Assembly: GCF_003057965.1 (NCBI RefSeq)
Contig: NZ_CP020921.1
Location: 1,623,001-1,687,000, forward strand
Direction of reading: 5' to 3'
DNA length: 64,000 bases
From: Thermodesulfobium acidiphilum
Lineage (GTDB): Bacteria; Thermodesulfobiota; Thermodesulfobiia; Thermodesulfobiales; Thermodesulfobiaceae
Each line of letters starts with the position of its first letter. Position 1 is the first letter of the stretch. The notes below the pieces were generated by a model, which saw only the letters and a list, made by a program, of their open reading frames with translations, searched no databases and was not told the DNA's origin. Made by a program: the position numbers and the translations under genes. This document shows, piece by piece, positions 28,258 to 37,461 of the stretch.

Positions 28258-28287
28258 TTGATCAGAATTATTCTTTTATACTATAAT
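28258..28287 (+). promoter_or_regulatory. Sigma-70-type promoter of the chemoreceptor gene
   Basis: TTGATC at 28258-28263 and TATAAT at 28282-28287 are separated by 18 bp. The chemoreceptor ATG lies 46 nt after the -10, with AGGGGG just before it. No sigma-28 site was seen, although many chemoreceptor genes use one. Confidence 0.55.
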
Positions 28288-28332
28288 TACTATTGTTTTT
28301 TATTTCATTTTATTTCATCATAGGGGGTAACA

Positions 28333-30495
28333 ATGCTCAAAAACATGTCTTTGCAAGCCAAGCTAATTTTAGTTTCCACGATCTCATTCGTAGCTATCGG
28401 CCTTTTAATTATTTGTATAGTATCCTTCCAGATAACTAGCTATAATCAAACTATGATGCAAAGGGTTGCGACTCTTTCTAACAAAGTGATAGACAAGGAT
28501 GTAGGCGGAATTGAAAATTATGTAAGAGGAATAACCAAAGACCTTGCAAATACTCAAAGGATCAAAACAGATATACAGTCAAACAACATGAACGCCCTAT
28601 CAGGGCTCGTCAATTCATTTTTAGATCTAAAAGAAAATCCAGATTATTTTTGTATAGTTACCGATCAAACTGGCAAAATAATATATACCACTCTTGGACA
28701 AAATTTTGTTGGAACCGATCTTAGCGCTCAACCACCAATAAAGGCAGCCCTGTCAGGAAAGTCGGGAGTAGGCTTTGAAACTGCAAAACTAGTAAAGCTA
28801 GCAATAAGGGCTTATGATCCTATTTACGACGACAGCGGAAAACTTATAGGAACAATACACATAGGCAGAAAGATTTCTGACTCTAATTTATTCGTAGACC
28901 AATTAAAAAAAGAGACCGGTTCAGACGTTACCTGGTATCTAGAAAATGAAAGGGTAGCTACTACATTACCAGATGTAAAGGTAGGCACAAAGCAAGAAAA
29001 TCAGAAGATAATAGAAGAAGTTTTGAAAAAGGGCGAAAGTCCTATTGTAAGAACTGAACATAGCGGCAAGAGCTACCTTACACGCTTTAAACCTATCAAG
29101 GATACAAGCGGCAACATAATAGGTATGGTTTCTACTTCAATAAACACTACAGAATACGATAATTACTTTAGAAATATAGTTCTGTCGTTACTTGGCACAA
29201 TAATTTTAGTATGTACCGTATTGATAGGTATTTTCTTAGTTTTCATAAAGAGATCCATAGCAAAGCCTATCAACTATCTTACCAAGGGCATAGAGGATCT
29301 TTCTGCGGGTGACTTTACGCTTAAGCTCCCTGAGATGAACAAAGACGAGTTGGGAAGGATAAGGGAAGCCGTAGAAAAACTAAGAAATTATCTAATTAAT
29401 ATACTTTCAAAGATAGACGGAATACAAAGCGAAATACATTCGTCCAGCAAGGATATGTTAGAGTCATCAAAAGCCTCCAGACTTGCAGCAGGAGAAAGCA
29501 AGAAGGCAAGCGAGAATATGGCAGGTGCAGCTACAAGTCTTTCTCAAAGCGCGCAGGAAATATCAAATCAGGTTCAGCAGCTTCTTAACGCAATAGACTC
29601 TATCGCATCAGGTTCTGAGTCATTGGCAAAGAGCGCCTCAAATCTTTCAGAAAAGACAGCCGCTATAGCTGATAAATCAGTTCAAATTGCAACAGATGCA
29701 GGGGCAGTAGATGAACTAACTAATAATGTAAACCAGGACGCAAGAGAGGGCACAAAGATAATCCAAGAGACACAAAACACTATGAACGCTATAGTCAATT
29801 CTGTAGAGAATCTCTCAAGCGTGATGAACAGCCTCAAAGAGAGGTCTCTTGAAATAGGCAAGATTGTGGACGTGATATCAGGAATAGCAGAACAGACAAA
29901 TCTACTTGCCCTAAACGCAGCAATTGAGGCAGCAAGAGCTGGAGATGCGGGAAGAGGCTTTGCTGTAGTTGCAGATGAAGTTAGAAAATTAGCTGAAGAG
30001 TCACAAAAAGCAGCAGTTGAGATTGGAAAAATGATAAATCAAACAATAAAGGAGACAGAAAACGCTGCAAACTCCATGAACGAAACAAGAAATGATGTTC
30101 TAAGAGGATCGTCAATGAGCAACAGAACAAGCGAAGCATTTAAAAATATTTTAAGCGCAATAGAAAAACTTTCTGAAAAGATAGAGACAACAACTCACAA
30201 CATAACCACTATTACCAAAGAAGTTCAAGAAATTGAATCAGAGGTTTCAAATCTTGCAGCCCTTTCAGAAGAGAATAGTGCATCAAGTGAAGAGATGGCA
30301 GCATCTGCTAAAGAAATATCCACAAATGTAGAAGGAATTGCGGCAACCAGTGAAGAGATGGCAGCATCTAGTGAAGAAGTAGCGGCTGCTGCTCAGGAAA
30401 GTGAAGCAATGGCAGAGAAGATAGACCTAGAAGCAAATAAACTAGCTGAAAGAGCAGATGAATTGAAAAACGAATTAAATAAATATAAGTTCTAA
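28333..30495 (+). CDS. Methyl-accepting chemotaxis protein with Cache-type sensor
   Basis: 720 residues. Membrane helix at about 10-33, a periplasmic domain at about 35-280 of single-Cache type ([48 protein letters not shown]), a second helix at about 283-307, HAMP, and a long helical signalling domain. The invariant hairpin tip is present ([51 protein letters not shown]). Ala/Ser/Glu-rich adaptation-type segments follow. It probably senses a small organic anion or related ligand, but this cannot be read from sequence. No C-terminal CheR-binding pentapeptide is seen. Confidence 0.95.
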   Translation: MLKNMSLQAKLILVSTISFVAIGLLIICIVSFQITSYNQTMMQRVATLSNKVIDKDVGGIENYVRGITKDLANTQRIKTDIQSNNMNALSGLVNSFLDLKENPDYFCIVTDQTGKIIYTTLGQNFVGTDLSAQPPIKAALSGKSGVGFETAKLVKLAIRAYDPIYDDSGKLIGTIHIGRKISDSNLFVDQLKKETGSDVTWYLENERVATTLPDVKVGTKQENQKIIEEVLKKGESPIVRTEHSGKSYLTRFKPIKDTSGNIIGMVSTSINTTEYDNYFRNIVLSLLGTIILVCTVLIGIFLVFIKRSIAKPINYLTKGIEDLSAGDFTLKLPEMNKDELGRIREAVEKLRNYLINILSKIDGIQSEIHSSSKDMLESSKASRLAAGESKKASENMAGAATSLSQSAQEISNQVQQLLNAIDSIASGSESLAKSASNLSEKTAAIADKSVQIATDAGAVDELTNNVNQDAREGTKIIQETQNTMNAIVNSVENLSSVMNSLKERSLEIGKIVDVISGIAEQTNLLALNAAIEAARAGDAGRGFAVVADEVRKLAEESQKAAVEIGKMINQTIKETENAANSMNETRNDVLRGSSMSNRTSEAFKNILSAIEKLSEKIETTTHNITTITKEVQEIESEVSNLAALSEENSASSEEMAASAKEISTNVEGIAATSEEMAASSEEVAAAAQESEAMAEKIDLEANKLAERADELKNELNKYKF

Positions 30496-30508
30496 TTAAA
30501 GATACCTG

Positions 30509-30557
30509 ACACCACGGGACAAACTTTCCTTAACATTTTGTCCCGTGGTGTTTTTTT
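30509..30557 (+). terminator. Strong intrinsic terminator after the chemoreceptor gene
   Basis: ACACCACGGGACAAA at 30509-30523 pairs perfectly with TTTGTCCCGTGGTGT at 30537-30551 and is followed by a run of T. It ends inside the 3' flank of the convergent small Cys-protein gene. The stem has no run of T on the other strand. Confidence 0.9.
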
Positions 30558-30750
30558 ATTTTGGAACAAATTCCTTACAAGCCTTTCTTGATGGAAGAAA
30601 AATTCTGTCATTCTTCATACAAAGTCCCGCATCTGCCCTAGTGCTGCCGTATGCAGAACTAAGCACGGTAAAACCCGGAAAGGTTTTCTCAAATTTCCCA
30701 GGATCGTTCATAAAAAAAGAACACTTGGAACAATTTTGCAAACTTTTCAT
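30556..30750 (-). CDS. 64-residue cysteine-motif protein coupled to the YeiH-type permease
   Basis: The start at 30750 overlaps the permease stop as TAATG, so translation is coupled. A longer frame to 30855 runs inside the permease gene and is not credible. Four Cys are arranged as C-x2-C near the N-terminus, then LC and AC in the C-terminal third, ending C-K-E-F. This resembles small zinc- or iron-binding knuckle proteins. There is no signal peptide or membrane helix. The role is unknown; the coupling suggests a partner of the transporter. Confidence 0.7.
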   Translation of the reverse strand: MKSLQNCSKCSFFMNDPGKFEKTFPGFTVLSSAYGSTRADAGLCMKNDRIFLPSRKACKEFVPK

Positions 30751-32132
30751 TATTTTAAAGCGCTCCAAAAACCATAAAACACTTGTGTAGACATAAACCA
30801 CCCAAGAAAGACGTTTACCAAAACGCCTATTGAAAACGCAGCCGTAGCAGCCCATCCAACCGATTTTAATTCCTTAAATCTGGTTGTCAAACCAATGCTT
30901 GCAAAACAGAATATAAAGGTCCATGTTCTAAGAGAAGAAATAGGCGCTATTAAGTTGGGGCTAACATTTTTGGTAAATTCTGCAGATGAATAACCTGATG
31001 TGATTATAGTCATTATTATAGATGCCACAAAAAACCCTATTACGAACTTCGGGAAACGCCACCATATCTCCATTGGGGAAGGAGCTACTCCACATTCTTC
31101 CTTTTCCCACTTCAAACATGCTATAAGCGCAAAAATAAATGACCATATTCCTATCCATATATCTCTGCCTATAACCTTCATTAATGTAAATGCATGAAGA
31201 GCAGCACTTTCATTCCCAACCATATGACCGTAAGAAACAGCTGCCGCAAAGCCTGCTGCATCGGCAAATTCAGAAGTTCCAATCCAGGCACCAGCAACGC
31301 CAGCAGGCAAACCAAGGGCCTTTGATACAAATGGGAGCACAATAATCATTATTAATGCAGCGATAACAACCAGGGTAACTGTAGAGTAAAGATGTTCTTT
31401 TTTAGCACCAACCGCACTAGCACCAGCCATAGCAGCCGAAACACCGCATATCGCACCGCCCATACCTAAAATTGTTGCAAATCTCTTGTCGAGCTTAAAA
31501 TACTTTGTGCCGACAAAGAATATAGTTAAACAGGTAATCACAGAAATTATTGTTGCTTGAGTAATAGCAACAGGGCCAGCAGAAATAATAAGAATAATTG
31601 GAAAGGTAGCACCAAGAAGAACTATACCTGTTTTAATGTAATACTCCACTCTAAATCCATCATCTAACCAAGAGGGGATAGGAAAAACATTTGCTATAAT
31701 AAGCCCTAAAACAAGAGCAACTAACGGAGGTTCAAGATTAAAATATTGCGCATATTTCCAACCGCCAATAGCGAAAATTACAATAGAAAAGATATAAAGA
31801 AGAGTAAACGACGGTATAAACCTAGAAGGTTTAACTCCCATAATTGCTGTAGAAATTGAGAAAAAAACCAACCAGAAAAGATATTGCATGATGTATTGTG
31901 GTGCATTTGCTCCGAGATGAGCGAAAACCTGTCCTATATTATCCCATTTTAGCGCCCCTGGATTGATAGAAATTGCTTTTATAAATGAACTTCCTGAAGC
32001 AAAGGCAAAATAGGCAGCTAAAACAATAAAGAGACCTAGCCAAATAGCCCACCAATCTTCTTTTAGATAAAGATCGGCCCATCTTGATTTTGGTGGAGCA
32101 CTTTGTACTATTTCTTCATTCTCATTTGGCAT
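30750..32132 (-). CDS. YeiH-family putative sulfur-anion exporter
   Basis: 460-residue inner-membrane protein with about 12 helices. The YeiH/PF03601 core is recognisable from PPLVALVLGLIIANVFPIP, YYIKTGIVLLGA, ATILGMGGAICGVSAAMAGA and AWIGTSEFADAAGFAAA. It is about 110 residues longer than E. coli YeiH because of an N-terminal extension with two extra helices. Members are annotated as sulfate exporters, with sulfite or sulfonate-derived anions also proposed. In a sulfur-respiring organism a role in sulfur-anion movement is plausible but unproven. The ATG has GGAGGGAGGAG upstream. Confidence 0.85.
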   Translation of the reverse strand: MPNENEEIVQSAPPKSRWADLYLKEDWWAIWLGLFIVLAAYFAFASGSSFIKAISINPGALKWDNIGQVFAHLGANAPQYIMQYLFWLVFFSISTAIMGVKPSRFIPSFTLLYIFSIVIFAIGGWKYAQYFNLEPPLVALVLGLIIANVFPIPSWLDDGFRVEYYIKTGIVLLGATFPIILIISAGPVAITQATIISVITCLTIFFVGTKYFKLDKRFATILGMGGAICGVSAAMAGASAVGAKKEHLYSTVTLVVIAALIMIIVLPFVSKALGLPAGVAGAWIGTSEFADAAGFAAAVSYGHMVGNESAALHAFTLMKVIGRDIWIGIWSFIFALIACLKWEKEECGVAPSPMEIWWRFPKFVIGFFVASIIMTIITSGYSSAEFTKNVSPNLIAPISSLRTWTFIFCFASIGLTTRFKELKSVGWAATAAFSIGVLVNVFLGWFMSTQVFYGFWSALK

Positions 32133-32497
32133 CTTACTCCTCCCTCCTCACATTTAGCGATAATTTTAAATTGCTAAGAATAAAAAACAAATCTTGATAA
32201 TAATTGTATAAATTTAAAGGGCATAAACTAAGAATAGAATCAATAATCCACCACCTCCTAAATCACAAACATAAACCACATAAATGACTTTAATAAATTT
32301 ATTGTATATTTTACTAATTATCGTGTCAAATATATTTATGCCTATATTTTTATATAGCTAATTTCATTTTAGACTTATACAATAATATTTGACCGTATAT
32401 AAATAAAATTGATATACTCATAAAAAACTAATATGATAAAAATAAGATATAAAATATAAACTTAAGCTAGAGTAAACAATTCTAAGGGGTGAAGACT
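32133..32497. promoter_or_regulatory. Divergent region upstream of the permease and nadABC
   Basis: 365 bp without a gene. The plus strand carries a good sigma-70 promoter for nadABC, TTGACC at 32389-32394, 18 bp, TATACT at 32413-32418. The leader to nadA is then about 73 nt. I see no riboswitch-like fold and no convincing promoter toward the permease. Confidence 0.6.
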
Positions 32498-33649
32498 TTG
32501 CAAGAAGATATATCAGCTAATTCTTTGAGTACTAAATGGTATGATTTTTTTAACAAATACGCCGAAGATCTATACCCAGGAAGATATACCCATGAAATGT
32601 GTAAAAATCTTGCAAATATCTATTTAGAAATAAAAAATCTTAAGCAAAAAAAGGATTCTATAATACTTTCTCACAATTATCTTTATCCTGAATTTCATGA
32701 AATTTCAGATAACATAGGCGATTCTTTAGGTTTGAGTCTATTTGTTAGAGAAAAACAATGTAAGAGAGTCGATTTTCAGGGTGTCTATTTCATGGGGTCA
32801 AATAGCAAGATTATAGTTGGAAATGAAAAGAGACTGTTTATACCGGACAAGCCAGAAAAGCTTGGTTGTTCGCTTGTAGATTCGATAGACATTTCCTTTA
32901 TAAAGGACTGGAAAGAAAAACATGATGGTGTAGTAATAAGCTATATCAATAGCGATATATATACAAAGTCTTTAAGCGATTATATATGCACATCTCGAAA
33001 TGCTGATAAAGTAATAATAAATGCCATCAAAAAATTTAAGGAAAAGAAAATATTAGTTCTTCCGGATAAAAACCTGGGGAGGATTATGAAGGCAAGAGCA
33101 GTAGATTTTTTAAAAGAAGAAGGAATAAACTTAAATCCAGATCTCATAGAAGTATATGAACAAAAAAAAGCCTACTGCCACGTACACGAGAAGATAAATT
33201 TAGACTATATTTTATCTATGATAGACAAACACAAAGAAAGCGATCTTTTAATACATCCGGAGTGTAGTTGTAGTTTTCAGCTCTACGAAATTGCAAAAGA
33301 AGACAAAGAGCTCAAAAAGAAACTTTTTATTGTATCTACCGAACAGATGGTTTCTTCTGCAAAAAAATCTTCAGCAAAAAGTTTTATAGTAGGAACTGAA
33401 AAGGGCATGGTATATAGGCTTAGAAAGGAAATCCCAGAAAAGGAATTCTTAGCAATAGATTTCGCTCAGTGCGAATATATGAAAGAAAATACTCTTGAAA
33501 AGCTCCTTAATTCCTTAAAAAACGATAAATATGAGATATTTATTTCTGACACAGAAAAAACAGAATCAAGAGAAGACGGTATCTATTTGCCTCGAAAAAC
33601 TGCAGAATGGGCAAAAGTTGCAATAGAAAGAATGTTAGAAATCAGATGA
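32498..33649 (+). CDS. nadA: Quinolinate synthase NadA
   Basis: Condenses iminoaspartate with dihydroxyacetone phosphate to quinolinate, the second step of de novo NAD synthesis, using an oxygen-sensitive [4Fe-4S] cluster. About 383 residues. The three cluster cysteines are present in KLGCSLVD, HPECSCSF and FAQCEYMKENTL. Other NadA motifs are SHNYLYPEFHEISDNIGDSLGLS, FMGSNSKI, VGTEKGMVYRL and CTSRNA. The sequence is clearly diverged but complete. I start at the TTG at 32498, 8 nt after AAGGGG. A GTG at 32489 lies within that site. The stop overlaps nadB as ATGA. Confidence 0.92.
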   Translation: MQEDISANSLSTKWYDFFNKYAEDLYPGRYTHEMCKNLANIYLEIKNLKQKKDSIILSHNYLYPEFHEISDNIGDSLGLSLFVREKQCKRVDFQGVYFMGSNSKIIVGNEKRLFIPDKPEKLGCSLVDSIDISFIKDWKEKHDGVVISYINSDIYTKSLSDYICTSRNADKVIINAIKKFKEKKILVLPDKNLGRIMKARAVDFLKEEGINLNPDLIEVYEQKKAYCHVHEKINLDYILSMIDKHKESDLLIHPECSCSFQLYEIAKEDKELKKKLFIVSTEQMVSSAKKSSAKSFIVGTEKGMVYRLRKEIPEKEFLAIDFAQCEYMKENTLEKLLNSLKNDKYEIFISDTEKTESREDGIYLPRKTAEWAKVAIERMLEIR

Positions 33650-35205
33650 ACACAATTGATTGCGAAATTTTAATAATTGGAGCTGGAATTGCTGGTCTTA
33701 CGTGTGCAATAAAGCTTGCAGACAGAGGTAAAGATGTAGTAGTAATAAATCGTTCAGAAGATCCAGAAGAATCCAATACCAAATATGCACAGGGTGGCAT
33801 AGTTTGGTGGGGTGAAGATGACTCGACTGAACTAATCAAGACAGACATTGAAGAAGCTGGAGATGAGGTAGGAAGGGAAAGTGCAATAAAGATTATTGCT
33901 GAGGATGGTCCGGTATTAGTTAAATCATTCTTGATCGACAGACTTGGCATAAATTTTGACAAAGATCCCTTTGGAAAACTTCACAAAACTCTTGAAGGGG
34001 GACATTCTAAAAACAGAATCATTCACGTAGCAGATCAAACAGGACTTGCTATTCAAAAAGCACTATTAAAGGAGGCAAAAAGGCATCCTAATATAAAAAT
34101 ACTTTCATCAACTACTGCAATAGATCTTATAAGCACAACCCATCATTCCAAAAACAGAGATGCAATATATCAGGCAACAAAAATTCTTGGCGCATATGTC
34201 CTTGAAAGAAATTCAAACAGGATACAAAAGATCCTTTCTTCCTATACAGTTATTGCTAGCGGCGGAATTGGGGCTGTTTACGAGTATACCACCAACCCAG
34301 AAGGTGCAAGAGGCGATGGTATTGCTATGGCAAAAAGAGCAGGCGCTCATGTAATAAATATGGAATACATTCAATTTCATCCAACTGCTTTTAAAAAGGA
34401 TAACTGTAAATCCTTCCTTATATCAGAATCTGTCAGGGGGGAGGGCGCAATACTTCTAAACGATAAATTAGAAAGATTTGTAGAGTCTGAACTTTTGCCC
34501 AGAGATGAGCTAACAAGGCTGATATATAAAGAAATGAAAAAGAGTTTTAGCAAGAACGTCTGGCTTTCATGTAAACCAATTATAAAAAGAGGAATAAAGC
34601 TTGAAGAAAGATTCCCTAAGATATTCTCAGATTGCCTTGAATGTGGAATTGATATAAGAAAGGATCTCATACCAGTAGCTCCTGCAGCCCATTATCTCTG
34701 TGGCGGTATAAGGGTTGATGAGTGGGGCAAAACAAACCTTACAAGGCTTTATGCTATTGGTGAGGCATCATGTACGGGTCTTCACGGAGCAAATAGACTT
34801 GCTTCAACCTCACTTCTAGAAGGGCTTGTCTGGGGAGTAAGATCTGCTGAAAATATCATTGGAAATTTTTCAAAAGAAGATATAGAAAGTTTTCAAATAT
34901 CTGATTGGGACGAAAGATTTGTACTACAAGAACCTGATAAAAATTTAATTAAAGATTATCTTTCCAGAATTAAAGTTATAATGTGGGAAAGAGTAGGTAT
35001 TGTGCGTTCTGAGAAAGAACTTCTAAAGGCAATAAGAGAGCTAACAGAGCTTTCTATAGATATAATTGAAATGTATAGAACATCAAAACTATCAGACGAA
35101 TTAATTGGTCTTAGAAATACCATTGAGATAGCCATAGAAATTGCTTCCTGTGCAAGGCGAAACAGAGTAAGCAAGGGATCCCATTATAGGGAGGATTATT
35201 TATGA
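33646..35205 (+). CDS. nadB: L-aspartate oxidase NadB
   Basis: FAD enzyme that oxidises L-aspartate to iminoaspartate for NadA; in anaerobes fumarate can replace oxygen as acceptor. 519 residues. FAD motif GAGIAGLTCAIKLADRGKDVVV near the N-terminus, NTKYAQGGI, ARGDGIAMAKRAGAHVINMEYIQFHPTAF, SESVRGEGAILLN, PAAHYLCGGIRVDEWGKTNLTRLYAIGEASCTGLHGANRLASTSLLEGLVWG are all typical. The C-terminal helical domain is present. The ATG at 33646 overlaps the nadA stop. A longer frame from 33607 lies inside nadA. Confidence 0.95.
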   Translation: MNTIDCEILIIGAGIAGLTCAIKLADRGKDVVVINRSEDPEESNTKYAQGGIVWWGEDDSTELIKTDIEEAGDEVGRESAIKIIAEDGPVLVKSFLIDRLGINFDKDPFGKLHKTLEGGHSKNRIIHVADQTGLAIQKALLKEAKRHPNIKILSSTTAIDLISTTHHSKNRDAIYQATKILGAYVLERNSNRIQKILSSYTVIASGGIGAVYEYTTNPEGARGDGIAMAKRAGAHVINMEYIQFHPTAFKKDNCKSFLISESVRGEGAILLNDKLERFVESELLPRDELTRLIYKEMKKSFSKNVWLSCKPIIKRGIKLEERFPKIFSDCLECGIDIRKDLIPVAPAAHYLCGGIRVDEWGKTNLTRLYAIGEASCTGLHGANRLASTSLLEGLVWGVRSAENIIGNFSKEDIESFQISDWDERFVLQEPDKNLIKDYLSRIKVIMWERVGIVRSEKELLKAIRELTELSIDIIEMYRTSKLSDELIGLRNTIEIAIEIASCARRNRVSKGSHYREDYL

Positions 35206-36059
35206 ACTTTAAAGATATATTAAAAGAGAGAATCCATCACGATTTAGGCTTTGATTTTTACAGAAAGGATGGCTATCCCTATTCAAAATTTAAAATTATC
35301 TTTAAAGAAAACGCAATAATTGCAGGAACAATATTTGTCCCTACAATTGTAAAAATTGTTGAAGAGGAGTTCTTCCTTGAAGAGTTTGAAGAATCAAAAA
35401 GGTATAAATTTGAGGTTTTAAAAAGAGATGGTGAACAGACATCTTCAAAAGAAACTATTATGTACATATATGCAAATGCAAACGTCTTACTAAAGGCAGA
35501 AAGAACAATTTGCAATATTTTATCTGAATTGTCAGGAATTGCCACTCATGTAAAAGAAGTTTTGTCAAAAATAGATAGTAGCGTCTTTCTGTTAGATACT
35601 AGAAAAAATGATCCACTATTTAGACCTGAACACAAATATGCCATAAGGCTTGCAGGTGGTAAAAATCATAGATCAGGGTTCTTTGATGGAGTGCTAATAA
35701 AAGATAACGACATAGCAATCTCTGGATCAATAAAATCTGCTATTGACAATTCACTAAAGACTTCAAAGTTTTTAACAAAAATTGAAATAGAAGTTGGCAA
35801 CATTCAGGACTTAGAAGCAGTTCTTTTAGATGGCAGGGTTGATGCAATATTACTGGACAATATGCCAGTAAAAGAGCTAAGAAAGGCAATAGAAATCATA
35901 TCACGGTCAAAAAAACGCTATCTGGTAGAGGCATCAGGAGTAAGAGAAGAAGATATTAAAGATGTATCCAAAACTGGAGTGGAATTCATATCTATGTCAT
36001 CACTTATAAGAAGAGCAAGGTATATAGACGTGTCCATGAAAGTTGATAAATTATTTTAA
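35202..36059 (+). CDS. nadC: Nicotinate-nucleotide pyrophosphorylase NadC
   Basis: Quinolinate phosphoribosyltransferase: makes nicotinate mononucleotide from quinolinate and PRPP. 285 residues, normal length. Conserved parts are NILSELSGIATHVKEV, LDTRKNDPLFRPEHKYAIRLAGGKNHRSGFFDGVLIKDND, IEVGNIQDLEAVLLDGRVDAILLDNMPVKELRKAI and VEASGVREEDIKDVSKTGVEFISMSSL. The usual LDTRKT-P-G-R is modified to LDTRKNDPLFR. It completes the nadA-nadB-nadC operon and overlaps nadB as ATGA. Confidence 0.95.
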   Translation: MNFKDILKERIHHDLGFDFYRKDGYPYSKFKIIFKENAIIAGTIFVPTIVKIVEEEFFLEEFEESKRYKFEVLKRDGEQTSSKETIMYIYANANVLLKAERTICNILSELSGIATHVKEVLSKIDSSVFLLDTRKNDPLFRPEHKYAIRLAGGKNHRSGFFDGVLIKDNDIAISGSIKSAIDNSLKTSKFLTKIEIEVGNIQDLEAVLLDGRVDAILLDNMPVKELRKAIEIISRSKKRYLVEASGVREEDIKDVSKTGVEFISMSSLIRRARYIDVSMKVDKLF

Positions 36060-36118
36060 ATATTTTAAGATGCTAAAATATAAGATAAATTCATATATAC
36101 TTTTTAAGGAGGTGTTTT

Positions 36119-36685
36119 ATGAAAAAAGTTTTAATTTTAACAGGCGATTGCGCGGAGGATTATGAAGTAAAAGTTCCTCAACAAGCTTTGATGCTTTTGG
36201 GCTATGACGTAGAAATCAGTGCTCCAAACAAAAAGGCTGGGGATATGCTTCAACTTGTCGTGCACGACTTTACAAACCTTGACACCTATATTGAATTGAC
36301 TGGGCATAGAATTCCAATAGATATAGCTACAAAAGATGTAAGGGTAGAAGATTATATAGGGTTAGTAATCCCTGGTGGAAGAGCTCCTGAATACATTAGA
36401 AGATATAACGAAGTTGTAGAGGTTACAAAAAAATTCTTCGTTTTAAACAAACCTGTGGCAGCTATTTGTCACGGCTCACAGCTATTGGCTGCCTGTGGGA
36501 TATTATCCGGCAGAAAGGTCACAAGCTATCCTGCCTGTGCTACTGAATGCATAATAGCAGGAGCAAATTGGGTTGATCAAGACGTAGTAGTAGATAGAAA
36601 CCTCGTAACAGCCCAGGCCTGGCCAAACCATCCTTTATGGCTCAAAGAATTTGTAAAACTCCTTGGAGCAAAGATAGAAATATAA
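36119..36685 (+). CDS. DJ-1/PfpI-family protein
   Basis: 188 residues with the class I glutamine amidotransferase-like fold. The nucleophile elbow is AICHGSQLLAACG, with its Cys as the reactive residue. GLVIPGGRAPEYIRRY and a C-terminal TAQAWPNHPLWLKEFVKLLG are also typical. Members act as proteases, glyoxalases, deglycases or chaperones, and the activity cannot be chosen from sequence. GGAGGTG lies upstream of the ATG. It stands alone after nadC, with 59 bp between. Confidence 0.88.
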   Translation: MKKVLILTGDCAEDYEVKVPQQALMLLGYDVEISAPNKKAGDMLQLVVHDFTNLDTYIELTGHRIPIDIATKDVRVEDYIGLVIPGGRAPEYIRRYNEVVEVTKKFFVLNKPVAAICHGSQLLAACGILSGRKVTSYPACATECIIAGANWVDQDVVVDRNLVTAQAWPNHPLWLKEFVKLLGAKIEI

Positions 36686-36700
36686 TGTGATGTAACTTCC

Positions 36701-36733
36701 CTAGGGGACGCAAACTACTTTTTGCGCCCCCTA
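36701..36733 (+). terminator. Hairpin after the DJ-1/PfpI gene
   Basis: CTAGGGGACGCAAA pairs with TTTGCGCCCCCTA through a six-base loop, with one mismatch. No run of T follows, so this may be a weak or Rho-assisted terminator or an mRNA-stabilising hairpin. Confidence 0.45.
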
Positions 36734-36895
36734 AACCAAAGTTTCAAACTAAAAAGACAAGTAATGGCAATCCATGCCATTTGAAAAGTAGAAGTAGCTC
36801 AGGTTGTACAAAATAAAGATCTAAGCCATTCCATAATTTTTTCTCCAAGTATTTTAAGTCTAGCATTATTTTAACATATAAAAATTTAAAAATTA

Positions 36896-37225
36896 TTAAA
36901 TACTCTTTATGCTTTTATATAATTCTTCGCGACCTTTAACCTGATCATTCAAAGTTTTTTTAGCATCGTTTACAAGATTTAACACAGATGGTAAATTTAT
37001 TTTATAAAACATCTTCTGCCCATCTTTTCTTGAATCTATAATGCCCTGTTTTTTTAAAATTCTCAGGTGCTGAGATAAGTTTGACTGTTCAACGCCTATT
37101 TCATTCAAAAGTTCACATACACATCTTTCCCTTTCACTCAACATCAACAAAATTTGAATCCTCAATGGGTGTGCAAGGGTTTTAAAAATTTCAGAAATTA
37201 ATTGATATACCAAAACCTTTTTCAT
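36896..37225 (-). CDS. ArsR-family metal-responsive repressor
   Basis: 109-residue winged-helix dimer. LAHPLRIQILLML, then ERERCVCELLNEIGVEQSNLSQHLRILKKQGIIDSRKDGQKMFYKI is the ArsR pattern. The CVC pair at the start of the recognition region matches the alpha3 metalloid/metal site (ELCVCDL in ArsR). It probably releases DNA when it binds As(III), Cd(II) or a similar ion. It stands alone; the nearest divergent gene is the MgtE-N/Nramp operon, about 170 bp away. No ars genes are adjacent. GGAGG lies before the ATG. Confidence 0.88.
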   Translation of the reverse strand: MKKVLVYQLISEIFKTLAHPLRIQILLMLSERERCVCELLNEIGVEQSNLSQHLRILKKQGIIDSRKDGQKMFYKINLPSVLNLVNDAKKTLNDQVKGREELYKSIKSI

Positions 37226-37331
37226 AAAATCCTCCTAAAATTTTAATTGGTACTTTTATAAGATAATAAAATTTTAACATTTATATTATTATATTATAAA
37301 ATTTTAGAAACAAAAATAGAAGTTTTAAATG

Positions 37332-37360
37332 TTTACACAGCAATTCAAATCTGTTAAACT
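37332..37360 (+). promoter_or_regulatory. Promoter of the MgtE-N/Nramp operon
   Basis: TTTACA at 37332-37337, 17 bp, TAAACT at 37355-37360, with TG one base before the -10 (extended -10). The transcript would begin near 37367, about 30 nt before a leader ORF and about 115 nt before the first main gene. Confidence 0.5.
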
Positions 37361-37386
37361 TATGCGAAAATATACTTTCTCATGGA

Positions 37387-37461
37387 GGTGATTTGCATGG
37401 ATGATATACCCGATTTATGCTTTATAAGTTTTCCCTTCAATAAACTTTTTTGCAAATCACC
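37387..37461 (+). promoter_or_regulatory. Long-range 11-bp leader hairpin covering the leader ORF start
   Basis: GGTGATTTGCA at 37387-37397 and TGCAAATCACC at 37451-37461 are perfect inverse complements with a 53-nt loop. The left arm contains the end of the leader's Shine-Dalgarno (GGAGG at 37384-37388) and the A of its ATG. The right arm ends 8 nt before the Shine-Dalgarno of the first main gene. The arrangement suggests translation-dependent RNA switching. Confidence 0.6.

Noticed and set aside
30751-30855. N-terminal extension of the four-Cys protein up to 30855
   Set aside because: It would lie wholly within the permease C-terminus; the TAATG overlap gives a natural start at 30750.
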